The notes: generated by a model from the letters alone, not told the origin. Counted from the stretch's first letter, positions 34,696-43,582 are shown. The stretch: DNA of 64,000 nucleotides from an uncultured Eubacteriales bacterium (GCA_905209085.1 CAJLRM010000001.1:1-64000); one strand, 5' to 3'. A program made the numbers and translations.

Positions 34696-35652
34696 TTAAA
34701 AGAGCACCTTTACGGCGAAAAGAAAAATGCCGAACGCGCACGCCGCCCAGGAAAGAAGGGTGATCGTCAAAACAAACGGCGTCCCCGAGGCTCTGCCGCT
34801 GTCCCCCGCTTTCTGCAAAAGTTTTTCCCGCCGATAAGTGAGGCATTTCAAAAAAGCGCAGAGCGGCACCGTCAGGAGCGCGAACAACCCCGCCACCGCC
34901 GCGACAGATACTCCCCCGTCCTCTCTCAAAAGTTTGACGAGCGCGAGTACGGCGAATACAAAGAGGAAAAGCGCCGCGAACGCGATGCACTGTTTCGCCG
35001 TGCGCACTTTGGAAAGAAACTTGTCCACCTCCGTTTCCACTCGCTGCGAAACGGGGTATTCCGCAGTGACCGCCCCGTTATGCATATTGACGACGCCGGT
35101 ATATTCTTCCTCCCCGTAGCGGCAGGCGCACGTCAGCACGGGAACGAGCACCACTTCCAAATGGACCTCGTTCAAAGACACGCTCGCCTTTTTATCGGGA
35201 GAATACGCCTCCGCCGTCCGTTTCAATTCCCGCTCGTTCTCTTTAAAGGGAATGGCGCTGTCGGCAAAAAAGGGCGCGGGAAGCTCCGCGCTTTGAAGCG
35301 GCCGCGGCGTTTTCCATTCCCCCGCGTTCAGTTCTTCGGGCGCCCGCAGGCGGATACATTCCACCTCTCTCTTTTCTCGGTGCTGCGCGGAGGCGGATTT
35401 TTTACGTCCCGACTTTTGCCATACGTATTCCGCCTGCGCTTTGAGCCTGTAAACGGGTATGTATCTCTTTTCGACGCAAAAAGCGTCTTCCTCCCCGATA
35501 CGATTCAAAAAACCCGCGTGAATCCCCTTGAAACGGCGCAATGCCGTGCGCAGTTTTTCGAGCGCCTCCTTTTCCCCGTACGTTTCGTCCGCTAAATAAA
35601 ATTCCGAGTAGCCCGAAAACTCCTCGCCGTCTTTCGATTTTTTTGCCGACAT
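34696..35652 (-). CDS. Membrane protein of unknown function (318 aa)
   Basis: I do not recognise it. Residues 1-215 are soluble and charged, without motifs I know. Three membrane helices follow at about 222-240, 247-267 and 292-317. No signal peptide. It has tandem AAGGAGAAAGGAGA before the ATG, a strong ribosome binding site, and its own terminator. The downstream unknown at 35696 is 43 bases upstream on the same strand, so the two are probably co-transcribed. Confidence 0.7.
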   Translation of the reverse strand: MSAKKSKDGEEFSGYSEFYLADETYGEKEALEKLRTALRRFKGIHAGFLNRIGEEDAFCVEKRYIPVYRLKAQAEYVWQKSGRKKSASAQHREKREVECIRLRAPEELNAGEWKTPRPLQSAELPAPFFADSAIPFKENERELKRTAEAYSPDKKASVSLNEVHLEVVLVPVLTCACRYGEEEYTGVVNMHNGAVTAEYPVSQRVETEVDKFLSKVRTAKQCIAFAALFLFVFAVLALVKLLREDGGVSVAAVAGLFALLTVPLCAFLKCLTYRREKLLQKAGDSGRASGTPFVLTITLLSWAACAFGIFLFAVKVLF

Positions 35653-35695
35653 TCTCCTTTCTCCTTACCGACGTCCTTTTTCAAAAGCGTTCGTT

Positions 35696-36013
35696 TCAGC
35701 CCTGCCCCTCTTCTTGCTCTCGGACAGGCACCGCTCCGATCTTTTTGAGGACCGCCCAAACGTACGGCGCTCCGTAAACGTTGAGTTTTTTGGGACCTTG
35801 GATGCTCGGGTCCGCGAGTATTTTCTCGTAGGCACGCTCGAACGTGCTTTTCGTAATCGACCGCTCCCGCCTGTCTGTGAACAGCTCCCCGCCTTTTACC
35901 TTGTAGGTAAAGGGCAGATTTTTAGCCGTATAAAAAGTGTCGCCCTGTTTGGCGGCGATCGCCGCCCAAAGTTCGGAGATCCCGCCGTTAAAAACGCTCG
36001 TTTCCTCGTTCAT
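35696..36013 (-). CDS. Small hypothetical protein (105 aa)
   Basis: Start at the ATG 36011-36013, six bases after AGG. Soluble; the sequence NLPFTYKVKGGELFTDRRERSITKSTFERAYEKI and the end KLNVYGAPYVWAVLKKIG (in parts) resemble small domains of unknown function found in clostridia that end in a YGAPYV-like phrase, but I cannot name the family. It probably shares an operon with the membrane protein that follows. Confidence 0.65.
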   Translation of the reverse strand: MNEETSVFNGGISELWAAIAAKQGDTFYTAKNLPFTYKVKGGELFTDRRERSITKSTFERAYEKILADPSIQGPKKLNVYGAPYVWAVLKKIGAVPVREQEEGQG

Positions 36014-36704
36014 CACATACCTGCCCTGTTCTTATTTTTCTTTCGTCTATGACGAAGCATACTTTTTTCATTCGGCGGCGGTCAAAATGCCCGCCCTTCT
36101 CTTTTTCTATGGCGTATTTACGAAAACGGGAAATGCAAATAAATTTTTCGTCCTCCCGGGCGCGGGAACACAAATACGGAAATGTAGCTGACTGATGCGG
36201 TTTGCCCGCTTTTCCCAAGTCCGCGGCGGCAAATAAAAGCCGTCGGGAGATGACATACAGGATCGGTCCGCCTATCCGCGCCCGGCGAACGGCTCATCGG
36301 CCGCCCCCTACAAAGCGCAACAAGTTCCCCTATCTCTCCCCAAAGCGACGGCGGGATATCGACAGACGAACGCATAAAATCCGCTCCATTCCAATCCGCA
36401 TAAAAACAAACGCGGGACATTCGATGAATAAAGACCTCCGCCACCCCTATCGACAGGGATACGGACGTTTCGCGAGCGCAAAATCCGACGAATTTGCGCC
36501 TCCAAAAACGGAAAGCGTTTCAAAGAACGGCATGACGGAAAAATCAAGATGGAAACAGAGGCGGTACTATCGTAAAGTAAACGACTTCGGCGCCATAGCG
36601 CTCCCTCAAAGCCAAAAAGGGCGCTCCGTTCCCGTTCTACCCCGCCTGCGCAAGGAAAAGGAAAGAAAAGGAAAGGAATAATCGTCCTCCGTTTTCCCGA
36701 AGCG
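36014..36704. other. 691-base gene-free region
   Basis: No convincing gene on either strand. From about 36640 to 36690 it is purine-rich on the plus strand. I see no promoter for the 35.7-36.0 kb gene. Confidence 0.45.
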
Positions 36705-38180
36705 TTACGCCTTCTCCTCTTCAAGAGCGGGAATCTGCCAGGCGGGAAACAGTACATAGAAAGTACTGCCCTTGCCGACGACGCTTTCCACGCCGAAACG
36801 GAAATTATGTTTTTCGAGAATGGTCTTGACGATGGAAAGTCCCAGCCCCGTGCCCTTGACGGGGCGTTTATGCGCCTGAGAAGAGCGATAGTATCTTTCC
36901 CAGATGGTGGTGATCTCCTCCGCTTTGATCCCCTTGCCCGTATCGGTGACGGAGAAGCGGATGACGCCGTCCGCCTGTCTTTTCAAAGAAACTTTGACGA
37001 GCTTATTTTCGCCCGTATAATTGACCGCGTTGCCGATGAGATTATACAGCACCTCGCCGATTTTGATCGGATCTGCCTGCGTATACAGGTCCTTTTCGAT
37101 CTCCGTTTCGAAACGATAGCCGTCCCGTTCCGCAAGATATTCGAATTTTTCCAGCACCCCGAGCGTATATTCCGACAAATCGAACACCTGCGGCTTTAAG
37201 GAGTCGATCCCCGAGCGGATCTTCGAGAGATCGAGGACGTCGTTGACGAGCGAAGTGAGCCGATCCGCTTCGTCGATAATGACCTGGGTATGCTTATTGC
37301 GTTTCTCGGGATTATTGCCCGATATTTCCTGAATCATGGAGGCATATGCCTTGATCATCGTCAGCGGCGTTTTAAAATCGTGGGAAACGTTGGCGATCAG
37401 CTCTTTCTGCATCTGATCCGCCTTGGCGATCTCGTCGCGGGCAAAGTTCAGCGTTTCCGCCAAAAGTTCCATCTCGCTCCCGTACGATTTGCCGTGAAAA
37501 TCCACCGAAAAGTCCCCGCGGGCGAGCAGTTTCGCTTTCTCCGTCATCTCCGTGATCGGTTTTGTCAGCACGCCCGAAATCGCGCTGGAAATCGTAAAGG
37601 AAAGGAGCAGGACGAAAACCGCGAGGAGCAGCGTGCGGATGTTCATCTGCGCCACGACGTTTTCGATCAGCTGCAACGGCTTACATACGTAAAGATAGAC
37701 GGGTCTTTTATTGTAAGACATCTCGGCGCCGTAAACGAATTCCCCCGTCGGGTCTTCATAGATCACCGCTTTATTCGGCACGGACGACAACCGCTCTTTA
37801 AGCCGTTCGACCTTTTCCGTAAAGTCAAGCGAGTCCGCGTCGAGATCGGGCGTCGTGGTTTCCGAGGCGGGAAAGAGAATCGTTCCGTCCTCTTCTAAAA
37901 TATACACGCCCAAATTGTATCGGGACGCCTGATAGCGTACGAAAATCGTATAGTCCGATCCCGTATATTGCAAAAGCTCCGTTTGAATGGTCTTGCCGTT
38001 GGCCGCGAGGTTATGCGCGATTTCCGCTTTGTAGCTCTGCTTCAAAAGGATATTCTGCGTGAAGCCGAACAGCATGACGATGATTAAAGAGAATACGGAA
38101 AAAGCCGCCCAAAGCAAAAAATAAATGCTTGTGCTGCGCTGTGCTTTCGAATATTTTTTCCGTTTGGTCCGCTGTTTCAT
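36705..38180 (-). CDS. Sensor histidine kinase (two TM, HAMP)
   Basis: 491 aa. TM1 about 18-41, extracytoplasmic sensor region about 42-180, TM2 about 181-204, HAMP about 205-255, HisKA with LIANVSHDFKTPLTMIKAYA (phospho-His267), and HATPase with a YNLIGNAVNYT N box, DTGKGI (G1) and KGTGLGLSIVKTIL (G2). Pairs with the response regulator upstream. The class resembles PhoR/WalK-like OmpR-family kinases; the signal is unknown. It follows the regulator gene by 181 bases. Confidence 0.95.
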   Translation of the reverse strand: MKQRTKRKKYSKAQRSTSIYFLLWAAFSVFSLIIVMLFGFTQNILLKQSYKAEIAHNLAANGKTIQTELLQYTGSDYTIFVRYQASRYNLGVYILEEDGTILFPASETTTPDLDADSLDFTEKVERLKERLSSVPNKAVIYEDPTGEFVYGAEMSYNKRPVYLYVCKPLQLIENVVAQMNIRTLLLAVFVLLLSFTISSAISGVLTKPITEMTEKAKLLARGDFSVDFHGKSYGSEMELLAETLNFARDEIAKADQMQKELIANVSHDFKTPLTMIKAYASMIQEISGNNPEKRNKHTQVIIDEADRLTSLVNDVLDLSKIRSGIDSLKPQVFDLSEYTLGVLEKFEYLAERDGYRFETEIEKDLYTQADPIKIGEVLYNLIGNAVNYTGENKLVKVSLKRQADGVIRFSVTDTGKGIKAEEITTIWERYYRSSQAHKRPVKGTGLGLSIVKTILEKHNFRFGVESVVGKGSTFYVLFPAWQIPALEEEKA

Positions 38181-38361
38181 GCCCGCCTCGATTGGTGTGG
38201 GGCGTTTCCCGCCCTTTGTTCTCCGGCGCGGTCGAAAACGCCCGAATGGTCGTTTTCGGCAGCCTCATAAGTACAAAAATGCCGCGCTTTTCCGAAAAGG
38301 AAACTATCCCGCTTGGAAGGAGAGCGGGACGGCGCCGAAGCGCTTTGCGCGGCCGAAAAGT

Positions 38362-39033
38362 TTATACTTCGAATTTATATCCAAGACCGCGCAGCGTGAC
38401 GATAAACTTGCGATAGTCTTTGAGGTTGCCTCTGAGCATCTTGATATGCGTGTCCACGGTGCGGTCGTCCCCGTAAAAGTCGAAGCCCCAGACGTCGTAA
38501 AGGAGCTTCTCGCGCGTAAGCGCGATGCCTTTGTTGCGCACGAGATAGAAAAGAAGTTCGTATTCCTTGGGCGTGAGCTCCGCTTTTTCGCCGTCCACGT
38601 AGACGTTTCTGCCCGCCATGTCGATCTCCAATCCCTCGAATTTAAGGATCTCGTTGCCGTTTTCGCTATTCCCCGCCGCACGGCGCTTGGTGACCGCGTT
38701 GATGCGCGCCATGACTTCCTTGGGCGAAAAGGGCTTTGTGACATAATCGTCCGCACCGATTTCAAAGCCGAAGAGTTTATCGTACTCCTCGCCGCGCGCC
38801 GAGAGCATGATGACGGGAACGTCCTTGAATTTTCGGATCTCTTTCACCGCGGAAAAGCCGTCTAAACGGGGCATCATCACGTCCATCAGGACCACGTCGT
38901 AGTCGTTGTCCTTACACATTTTTACCGCTTCCATGCCGTCGGCAGCCTCGAACGCCTCATTGCCCTCGAATTCCACGTATTCCTTCAATACTCCGCGGAT
39001 CATCTCTTCGTCGTCTACAATTAAAATTTTCAT
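38362..39033 (-). CDS. OmpR/PhoB family response regulator
   Basis: 223 aa. Receiver domain (1-118) with the acidic pair in ILIVDDEE, phosphoacceptor Asp in VVLMDVMMPRLDG (about residue 51) and KPFSPKE (Lys about 101). The winged-helix DNA-binding domain (about 128-223) has LTPKEYELLFYLVRNKG, TREKLLYDVWG and a conserved RTVDTHI-x-LR end. Transcribed from its own sigma-A promoter, divergent from the radical-SAM gene, and read with the histidine kinase. Confidence 0.96.
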   Translation of the reverse strand: MKILIVDDEEMIRGVLKEYVEFEGNEAFEAADGMEAVKMCKDNDYDVVLMDVMMPRLDGFSAVKEIRKFKDVPVIMLSARGEEYDKLFGFEIGADDYVTKPFSPKEVMARINAVTKRRAAGNSENGNEILKFEGLEIDMAGRNVYVDGEKAELTPKEYELLFYLVRNKGIALTREKLLYDVWGFDFYGDDRTVDTHIKMLRGNLKDYRKFIVTLRGLGYKFEV

Positions 39034-39147
39034 ACGAATTTCCTCTGCATTTCCTTATGCGGATTTATTTTTTCACTTAAATAAATATACCCCCCGGAGG
39101 TTAACTTTACAACAAAACACCGTGAAAGCTAAGTGAAATTTTCTTAA

Positions 39148-39176
39148 ATTATAACTTATTTCTTCCCGTTTGTCAA
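39148..39176 (-). promoter_or_regulatory. Promoter of the two-component operon
   Basis: On the minus strand TTGACA (39171-39176), 17 bases, TATAAT (39148-39153), leaving a leader of about 108 bases. Confidence 0.85.
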
Positions 39177-39309
39177 GTACTATCCCCTATAACCTTCCCT
39201 TTCCGCCCTTTTCGACTCCTTTTTTCCTTTTTCTTCTTTTCTCCGCTCCTTGTCCTCGGTTCTTTTCGTCATCTTTTGAAAAATTTTCCTGTTTTTTACG
39301 AACAAATGT

Positions 39310-39338
39310 TTGACTTGTAAAAAGAAGCGTGGTATATT
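39310..39338 (+). promoter_or_regulatory. Promoter of the radical-SAM gene
   Basis: TTGACT (39310-39315), 17 bases, TATATT (39333-39338), about 50 bases before the start codon. Confidence 0.75.
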
Positions 39339-39389
39339 ATATATAGAGAAGCGCAGGCGGCAAAGAAGCGGCGGATAAAGGAGCATAAA

Positions 39390-40760
39390 ATGATTGAAGA
39401 AGCGCGTTTGAAAATTCTCACCGACGGCGCAAAATACGACGTGTCCTGTTCGTCGTCGGGGTCGAGGCGGAAAAATACCAAAGACGGCACAGGCAACGCT
39501 GCCGTGGGAGGGCTCTGCCATTCGTTCACGCAGGACGGACGGTGCATTTCCCTGCTCAAAATGCTGATGAGCAACGACTGCGTTTTCGACTGCAAATACT
39601 GTCCCAATCGGCACAGCGCCGACGTTCCGCGCGCTTCCGTGTCCCCGCGGGAGATGTGTGAACTGGTCATGGGCTTCTATCGGCGCAATTATATCGAGGG
39701 GCTATTCCTCTCCTCCGCCGTATATAAGTCCCCCGACTATACAATGGAAATACTCCTCCAAACCATCCGTATGCTTCGGGAAAAATACAAATTCCACGGG
39801 TATATCCACCTCAAAGGGATCCCCCACGCCGATCGCAAGCTGACCGAGAGCGCCGCCGCTTATGCCGACCGCATGAGTTACAACGTCGAACTGCCCAGCG
39901 AGCAAAGTCTTAAACTGCTTGCGCCGCAAAAGACGAAAGAGAGCGTCTTTTCTCCGATGCGGCAGCTCTGCGAGGAGAAACGGGGGCTTGCTCTCGAATA
40001 TAAAAAACGCACGGGCAGGGAAGAACGGCGGGGCACGGGACGTTTTTTACCCGCGGGACAGACTACGCAGATGATCGTCGGGGCTTCGCCCGAAACGGAC
40101 GGACAGATTTTGCGGCTCACCGAGTTCATGTACCAAAAGTACGACTTAAAGCGGGTGTATTATTCCTCCTATGCCCCCGTCGTGCGCGATCCCCTTTTGC
40201 CCGACTCGGGCGCGGGATTGCTTCGGGAACATCGGTTATATCAAGCCGATTGGCTGCTCCGATTTTACGGATTCACCTGCGACGAAATCACGCCGCCGGG
40301 AGAAAATCTGCCCACCGAATACGACCCGAAATGCGCCTGGGCGCTTCGGAATATGCAATATTTCCCCGTCGAAATCAACAGGGCGAGCGTCGAACAGCTG
40401 CTTCGCGTGCCCGGAATCGGCGCCAAAGGCGCCTATAAAATCGTCACTGCGCGAAAATATGCCTCGCTCGACTTCGAGGACCTTAAAAAAATGCGCATCG
40501 TTTTGAAGCGCGCAAGGCACTTCGTCACTTGCAGCGGGAAATTTTACGGCGCCGAGGGCATTGACCGAGTGAAAACGCAGCTCATTCTCGCAGAACGCGC
40601 CGAGGGCGCCCGGCAACTTTCCCTCTTCGACGCGGGAAGTCCCCTGCCCAATCTGCTGCCCGAAGCCACGCTGTCCCTCCTCGCGTCGCCCAAAGAAAAG
40701 CAGTTTTTGCTCCATTCCTCGCCCGAAATCGCGCGTTCGGCCCTGACGGGACAACTATAA
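39390..40760 (+). CDS. Putative DNA modification/repair radical SAM protein
   Basis: 456 aa. The radical-SAM cluster motif is CVFDCKYC (Cys64, 68, 71). It is preceded by a conserved Cys-containing region (Cys43, Cys52). The C-terminus (about 330-456) has a helix-hairpin-helix repeat, EINRASVEQLLRVPGIG and KIVTARKYASLDFEDLKKM, of DNA-binding type. This architecture belongs to the radical-SAM family usually found beside TIGR03915 proteins and predicted, without biochemical proof I know of, to act in DNA repair or modification. The partner gene follows at 40978. Strong RBS AAAGGAGC. Plus strand, with its own promoter. Confidence 0.9.
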   Translation: MIEEARLKILTDGAKYDVSCSSSGSRRKNTKDGTGNAAVGGLCHSFTQDGRCISLLKMLMSNDCVFDCKYCPNRHSADVPRASVSPREMCELVMGFYRRNYIEGLFLSSAVYKSPDYTMEILLQTIRMLREKYKFHGYIHLKGIPHADRKLTESAAAYADRMSYNVELPSEQSLKLLAPQKTKESVFSPMRQLCEEKRGLALEYKKRTGREERRGTGRFLPAGQTTQMIVGASPETDGQILRLTEFMYQKYDLKRVYYSSYAPVVRDPLLPDSGAGLLREHRLYQADWLLRFYGFTCDEITPPGENLPTEYDPKCAWALRNMQYFPVEINRASVEQLLRVPGIGAKGAYKIVTARKYASLDFEDLKKMRIVLKRARHFVTCSGKFYGAEGIDRVKTQLILAERAEGARQLSLFDAGSPLPNLLPEATLSLLASPKEKQFLLHSSPEIARSALTGQL

Positions 40761-40883
40761 TCCATGGATAAGGAGCAGGCAGGGTTGAGCTGACGTAGCG
40801 TTTCTCCTGCAACGATTCAAAAAGGAATTTAGAAAATCGAAAAAAACGCCCGTTTAAAAACAGCGGCGCGCAAAAAAAACGAG

Positions 40884-40927
40884 AGCTTGCGAATAGCTTG
40901 CGAATAGCTTGCGAATAGCTTGCGAAT
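40884..40927 (+). repeat. Four perfect tandem copies of an 11-bp unit
   Basis: AGCTTGCGAAT repeats exactly four times without gaps, in the 217-base spacer between the radical-SAM gene and its partner. It ends four bases before a TTGACT (40932-40937), a possible -35. Such exact arrays mutate by slippage, so copy number may vary between cells. Confidence 0.92.
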
Positions 40928-40977
40928 AGAGTTGACTTAAAAACGTCGCTATGGCGTCATAAAATCGGGAGATAAAA

Positions 40978-41733
40978 ATGCGCAATATTTATTTTACGGA
41001 CGGTTCGCCCGAAGGATTTTTTACGGCAGTTTTCGACGCTTATACGGACAAAGACGCTTTTTTGTCCTCCTCTCCCGCGCTGCAAAGTGCGATCGGGGAT
41101 ACGTTTCTCCGCGTTTCTTCCTGCGCCGAAAAGTCTGCGAGAGTGATAAAAAAACTGCGCGCCGTGGACAAAAACAGCCTTTACGAAACGGACTGCATCC
41201 TTCGCGTGCCCGACGCGGATAAAGAACAGGCGGCGTTCGAATATATCCGCCTCTTGGTCAAAAACCGGAAGCCCGTGCGCGGAATGCTCACGTTCAAAGA
41301 AGTGCGGCGGGCAATGGATCTCGTAGACCGCGTAGGCGCGGAACGGCACCTTCTATCGGGATTTCTCCGCTTTCAGGAAACGGCGGACGGCATCTTTTAC
41401 GCTCCCTGCGCGCCCGACAACGACGTTGTGGATCTACTCATGCCCCATTTCGTCGCAAGATTCAAGACCGCCTCCTTCGTCATCCACGACGTGAAAAGAA
41501 AAATTGCAGGCATCTACAACGGCAGCGAATGGTTGGTTTCTCCCGTCGCGGAAGCGGAAATCGTCCTTTCGGAAAGCGAAGAAGCTTTTTTGGGACTTTG
41601 GAAAAAATACTATCACACCGTTTATATTCCCGCGCGCAAAAACACTCGACAGATGAAGGGCTATATGCCCGTGCGCTATTGGAAATTTATGCCCGAAAAA
41701 CAGAACGAGGACCTCGAATTTCCCGAATATTAA
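40978..41733 (+). CDS. TIGR03915-like putative DNA repair protein
   Basis: 251 aa, soluble. It matches in length and key phrases the DUF4130/TIGR03915 proteins encoded next to the radical-SAM partner: an N-terminal IYFTDGSPEGFFTAVFDAY start, a central RLLVKNRKPVRGML-T-FKEVRRAMDLVDRV block and a C-terminal KKYYHTVYIPARKNTRQMKGYMPVRYW (in parts). Catalytic residues are not defined for the family. Good RBS (GGGAGATAAAA). Ends at a strong terminator. Together the pair is a compact two-gene unit between minus-strand genes. Confidence 0.85.
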   Translation: MRNIYFTDGSPEGFFTAVFDAYTDKDAFLSSSPALQSAIGDTFLRVSSCAEKSARVIKKLRAVDKNSLYETDCILRVPDADKEQAAFEYIRLLVKNRKPVRGMLTFKEVRRAMDLVDRVGAERHLLSGFLRFQETADGIFYAPCAPDNDVVDLLMPHFVARFKTASFVIHDVKRKIAGIYNGSEWLVSPVAEAEIVLSESEEAFLGLWKKYYHTVYIPARKNTRQMKGYMPVRYWKFMPEKQNEDLEFPEY

Positions 41734-41761
41734 CCCAAAAACAGAAAGCTTTTCTCTTTTT

Positions 41762-41796
41762 AACGGCGCGTCATAGGACGCGCCGTTTATTTTGTC
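41762..41796 (+). terminator. Terminator of the radical-SAM/TIGR03915 unit
   Basis: AACGGCGCGTC (41762-41772) pairs with GACGCGCCGTT (41777-41787) and is followed by TATTTTG. Confidence 0.85.
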
Positions 41797-42011
41797 TGAC
41801 AAAAATCAATCCTCACCCTTCTCAGGACGCGGATTGACACGGCGGAAAATTTTGTCGTGCTGCAAACATTTTTCCGCGCGGGAACTAATATTAGCTTCTG
41901 CCGATAAGACACTCAAAGTTGCAATCAATTGATTCCTACGGCTTGACAAGAATATAAACGTCGGATACTCTTTTCTTCTCTTCAATTAAAAACCGTTATT
42001 TTTCGATGGCG

Positions 42012-42284
42012 TCAATCCGTAAGATTTTCACAGGAATCTATCCCAAGCAATAATCCGTAACGAAATCCCGCTGTAAATTTTTCTATTTCCTCTTCTCCTC
42101 TTTCCTCCAAATCCGCCTCTCTAAAAGATTCAAACAATTTCTTTTGTTCCTCGTTCAAAGACCGATAGAGAATATCGTGAAGTTTAGAAGCTTCCTCTGC
42201 CTTTTTGCTTCTTTTATAACCTATCTGGTCATAAGCATAAGAATATACCTCGCCGAGCAAACCATTCATTATTCCTTTTATCAT
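42012..42284 (-). CDS. Small helical protein, DUF6809-like
   Basis: 90 aa, charged, mostly helical (KKAEEASKLHDILYRSLNEEQKKLF, FREADLEERGEEEIEKF, then FTAGFRYGLLLGID). The C-terminal FRYG-type helix and size resemble DUF6809 proteins, short unknowns often found in mobile or accessory regions. It has a good RBS (AGGAG, eight bases before ATG). The local sequence (41900-42400) is more AT-rich than its surroundings, which hints at recent acquisition. Confidence 0.6.
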   Translation of the reverse strand: MIKGIMNGLLGEVYSYAYDQIGYKRSKKAEEASKLHDILYRSLNEEQKKLFESFREADLEERGEEEIEKFTAGFRYGLLLGIDSCENLTD

Positions 42285-42403
42285 AAATATTTCTCCTATC
42301 TTTTTAATCGAAAATGTCTTTTTACATTTCTAAAACTATTATAACAATCATCGAAAAACTTTTCTCATTTTTCATTTAAAGGAAGAAAAATTTACGCTTT
42401 AAG

Positions 42404-42436
42404 AAAAAATCCGTCCCGATTTTTCGGGACGGATTT
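42404..42436 (-). terminator. Terminator of the ferritin-like gene
   Basis: On the minus strand AATCCGTCCCG (42425-42435) pairs with CGGGACGGATT (42408-42418), followed by TTTTTCTT. Confidence 0.85.
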
Positions 42437-42474
42437 GCGCTCCTTTTTTGATAAATCTCGTGTTGATTCCTCGT

Positions 42475-43113
42475 CTATTTTTCCGAGGTGAGTTCTTTTA
42501 AGATGCACTTGAACGTAGCGAGGTGTCCTTCTTCATCCATGCGGATACGCTGTATCACCGCCGCAATCCGCTCGTTTTTGATTCGGCACAGCATCTTGGT
42601 ATATGTATCGATTGCGTACTGCTCGGCGGCGATGTCGTCGAGTATCATCTTCTGCGGCGTTTTGGAATAGGACACCGAACGCGCCGAATAATAATTGATG
42701 GGATAGGGCGGAAGATAGGAGTATACGGGCGCCGCCCCTAACTTTAAGATCAAAGAGCCGAGTATTTCCAGATGTTTCATCTCGGTGATAGCCACTTTAA
42801 TCAGAATATCCGCATAGTCCTTACAACCCATATTATCGAAAAGGATATGTTGATATACGTATTGCAGCACAGCCGTCAGTTCCCCTTCGTCGCCCGCGTA
42901 TGCGGGAGAAACGATTTTCAGCGCCGAAGTATCCTCCTCTATCCCGTCAAGGCTCGGATACGCAATATCCAGAGCGCAGGTTTTTCCGCAGCCGCAGCTG
43001 CTGTGATCGCATCCGGCTTCCTTTTTCGCCGCGTCCTTAACCACTGCGGCGTCGACCGTTTCTTCGATAAGCCGCGTGATGTCCCGAATTTCCATATCTT
43101 TATTATCGTCCAT
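42475..43113 (-). CDS. Ferritin-like diiron protein, CotJC/manganese-catalase-like
   Basis: 212 aa. Residues 34-48 have a Cys-rich start (CDHSSCGCGKTC). The rest is a four-helix bundle with two ExxH motifs, EMKH and EEGH, plus Glu in DEGELTAVLQYVYQ and AAEQYAIDTY, the ligand set of a dinuclear metal site. Order and length resemble CotJC, the manganese-catalase-like spore coat protein, and related ferritin-like proteins of clostridia. The Cys-rich leader is unusual. It follows the YmxH-like gene and has a sigma-E-like promoter of its own, supporting a spore-coat role. Confidence 0.75.
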   Translation of the reverse strand: MDDNKDMEIRDITRLIEETVDAAVVKDAAKKEAGCDHSSCGCGKTCALDIAYPSLDGIEEDTSALKIVSPAYAGDEGELTAVLQYVYQHILFDNMGCKDYADILIKVAITEMKHLEILGSLILKLGAAPVYSYLPPYPINYYSARSVSYSKTPQKMILDDIAAEQYAIDTYTKMLCRIKNERIAAVIQRIRMDEEGHLATFKCILKELTSEK

Positions 43114-43141
43114 AAAGCACCCCTTTTACGTATTACCTTAC

Positions 43142-43170
43142 ATTATATGCCCCGAGAAGTCGCCTTATGT
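43142..43170 (-). promoter_or_regulatory. Sigma-E-like promoter before the CotJC-like gene
   Basis: On the minus strand ACATAAG (43164-43170), 14 bases, CATATAAT (43142-43149). The -10 matches the remembered sigma-E consensus CATACAMT at seven of eight positions and the -35 keeps the ATA core. It starts just after the YmxH-like stop codon. Confidence 0.45.
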
Positions 43171-43171
43171 A

Positions 43172-43582
43172 TCATTCGTATTCCTCATAACTCCTTCTGC
43201 CCGGATATTGGGGTTGAGAAGGGTACCCGCCCGAGGGAGGATAAGAGGGACCGGGACCGCCCATTCCGGGGCCGCCGGGAGGCGGAGGAGGCGGATTACA
43301 ATTATTGCCGCCGCAGCCGCCGTGTCCGGGTTTGCGTCCGCACGGTTTGGGAGGCATATTGAAATTGACGAGCACCACGTCGTCCCCTATCTTAACGATA
43401 TTTTTCATGTCGATAAACTGCTCGCTTTTCCAAAAAGCAAAGCCTTTACAGCCCGGCACGACAATGCCGATGACCCGATTTTCGGGATAACAGAAAACGA
43501 TGTCGCACACCTTTCCCAGACGTCTGCCGTCGTTGGTGTTGACGACCTCTTTTGTGCGAAGCTCCGAGAAACTCAATTCCAT
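43172..43582 (-). CDS. YlmC/YmxH-type PRC-barrel protein with a Gly/Pro-rich tail
   Basis: 136 aa. Residues 1-72 are the PRC-barrel domain of the YlmC/YmxH sporulation family (FSELRTKEVVNTNDGRRLGKVCDIVF, FAFWKSEQFIDMKNIVKIGDDVVLVNF). Residues 73-136 are low-complexity, rich in Pro, Gly, Cys and Tyr (PPKPCGRKPGHGG, NPPPPPPGG, PSYPPSGGYPSQ). The usual family members (about 80-90 aa) lack this tail. It could be a cross-linked coat-type segment. RBS GCGGAGGCGC is acceptable. Confidence 0.8.
   Translation of the reverse strand: MELSFSELRTKEVVNTNDGRRLGKVCDIVFCYPENRVIGIVVPGCKGFAFWKSEQFIDMKNIVKIGDDVVLVNFNMPPKPCGRKPGHGGCGGNNCNPPPPPPGGPGMGGPGPSYPPSGGYPSQPQYPGRRSYEEYE

Noticed and set aside
40884..40927. 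CRISPR-like array
   Set aside because: The 11-bp units are contiguous with no spacers, so it is a simple tandem repeat.
41941..41980. Plus-strand promoter (TTGACA near 41943)
   Set aside because: The -10 (TACTCT) is poor and no plus-strand gene follows for more than 8 kb.
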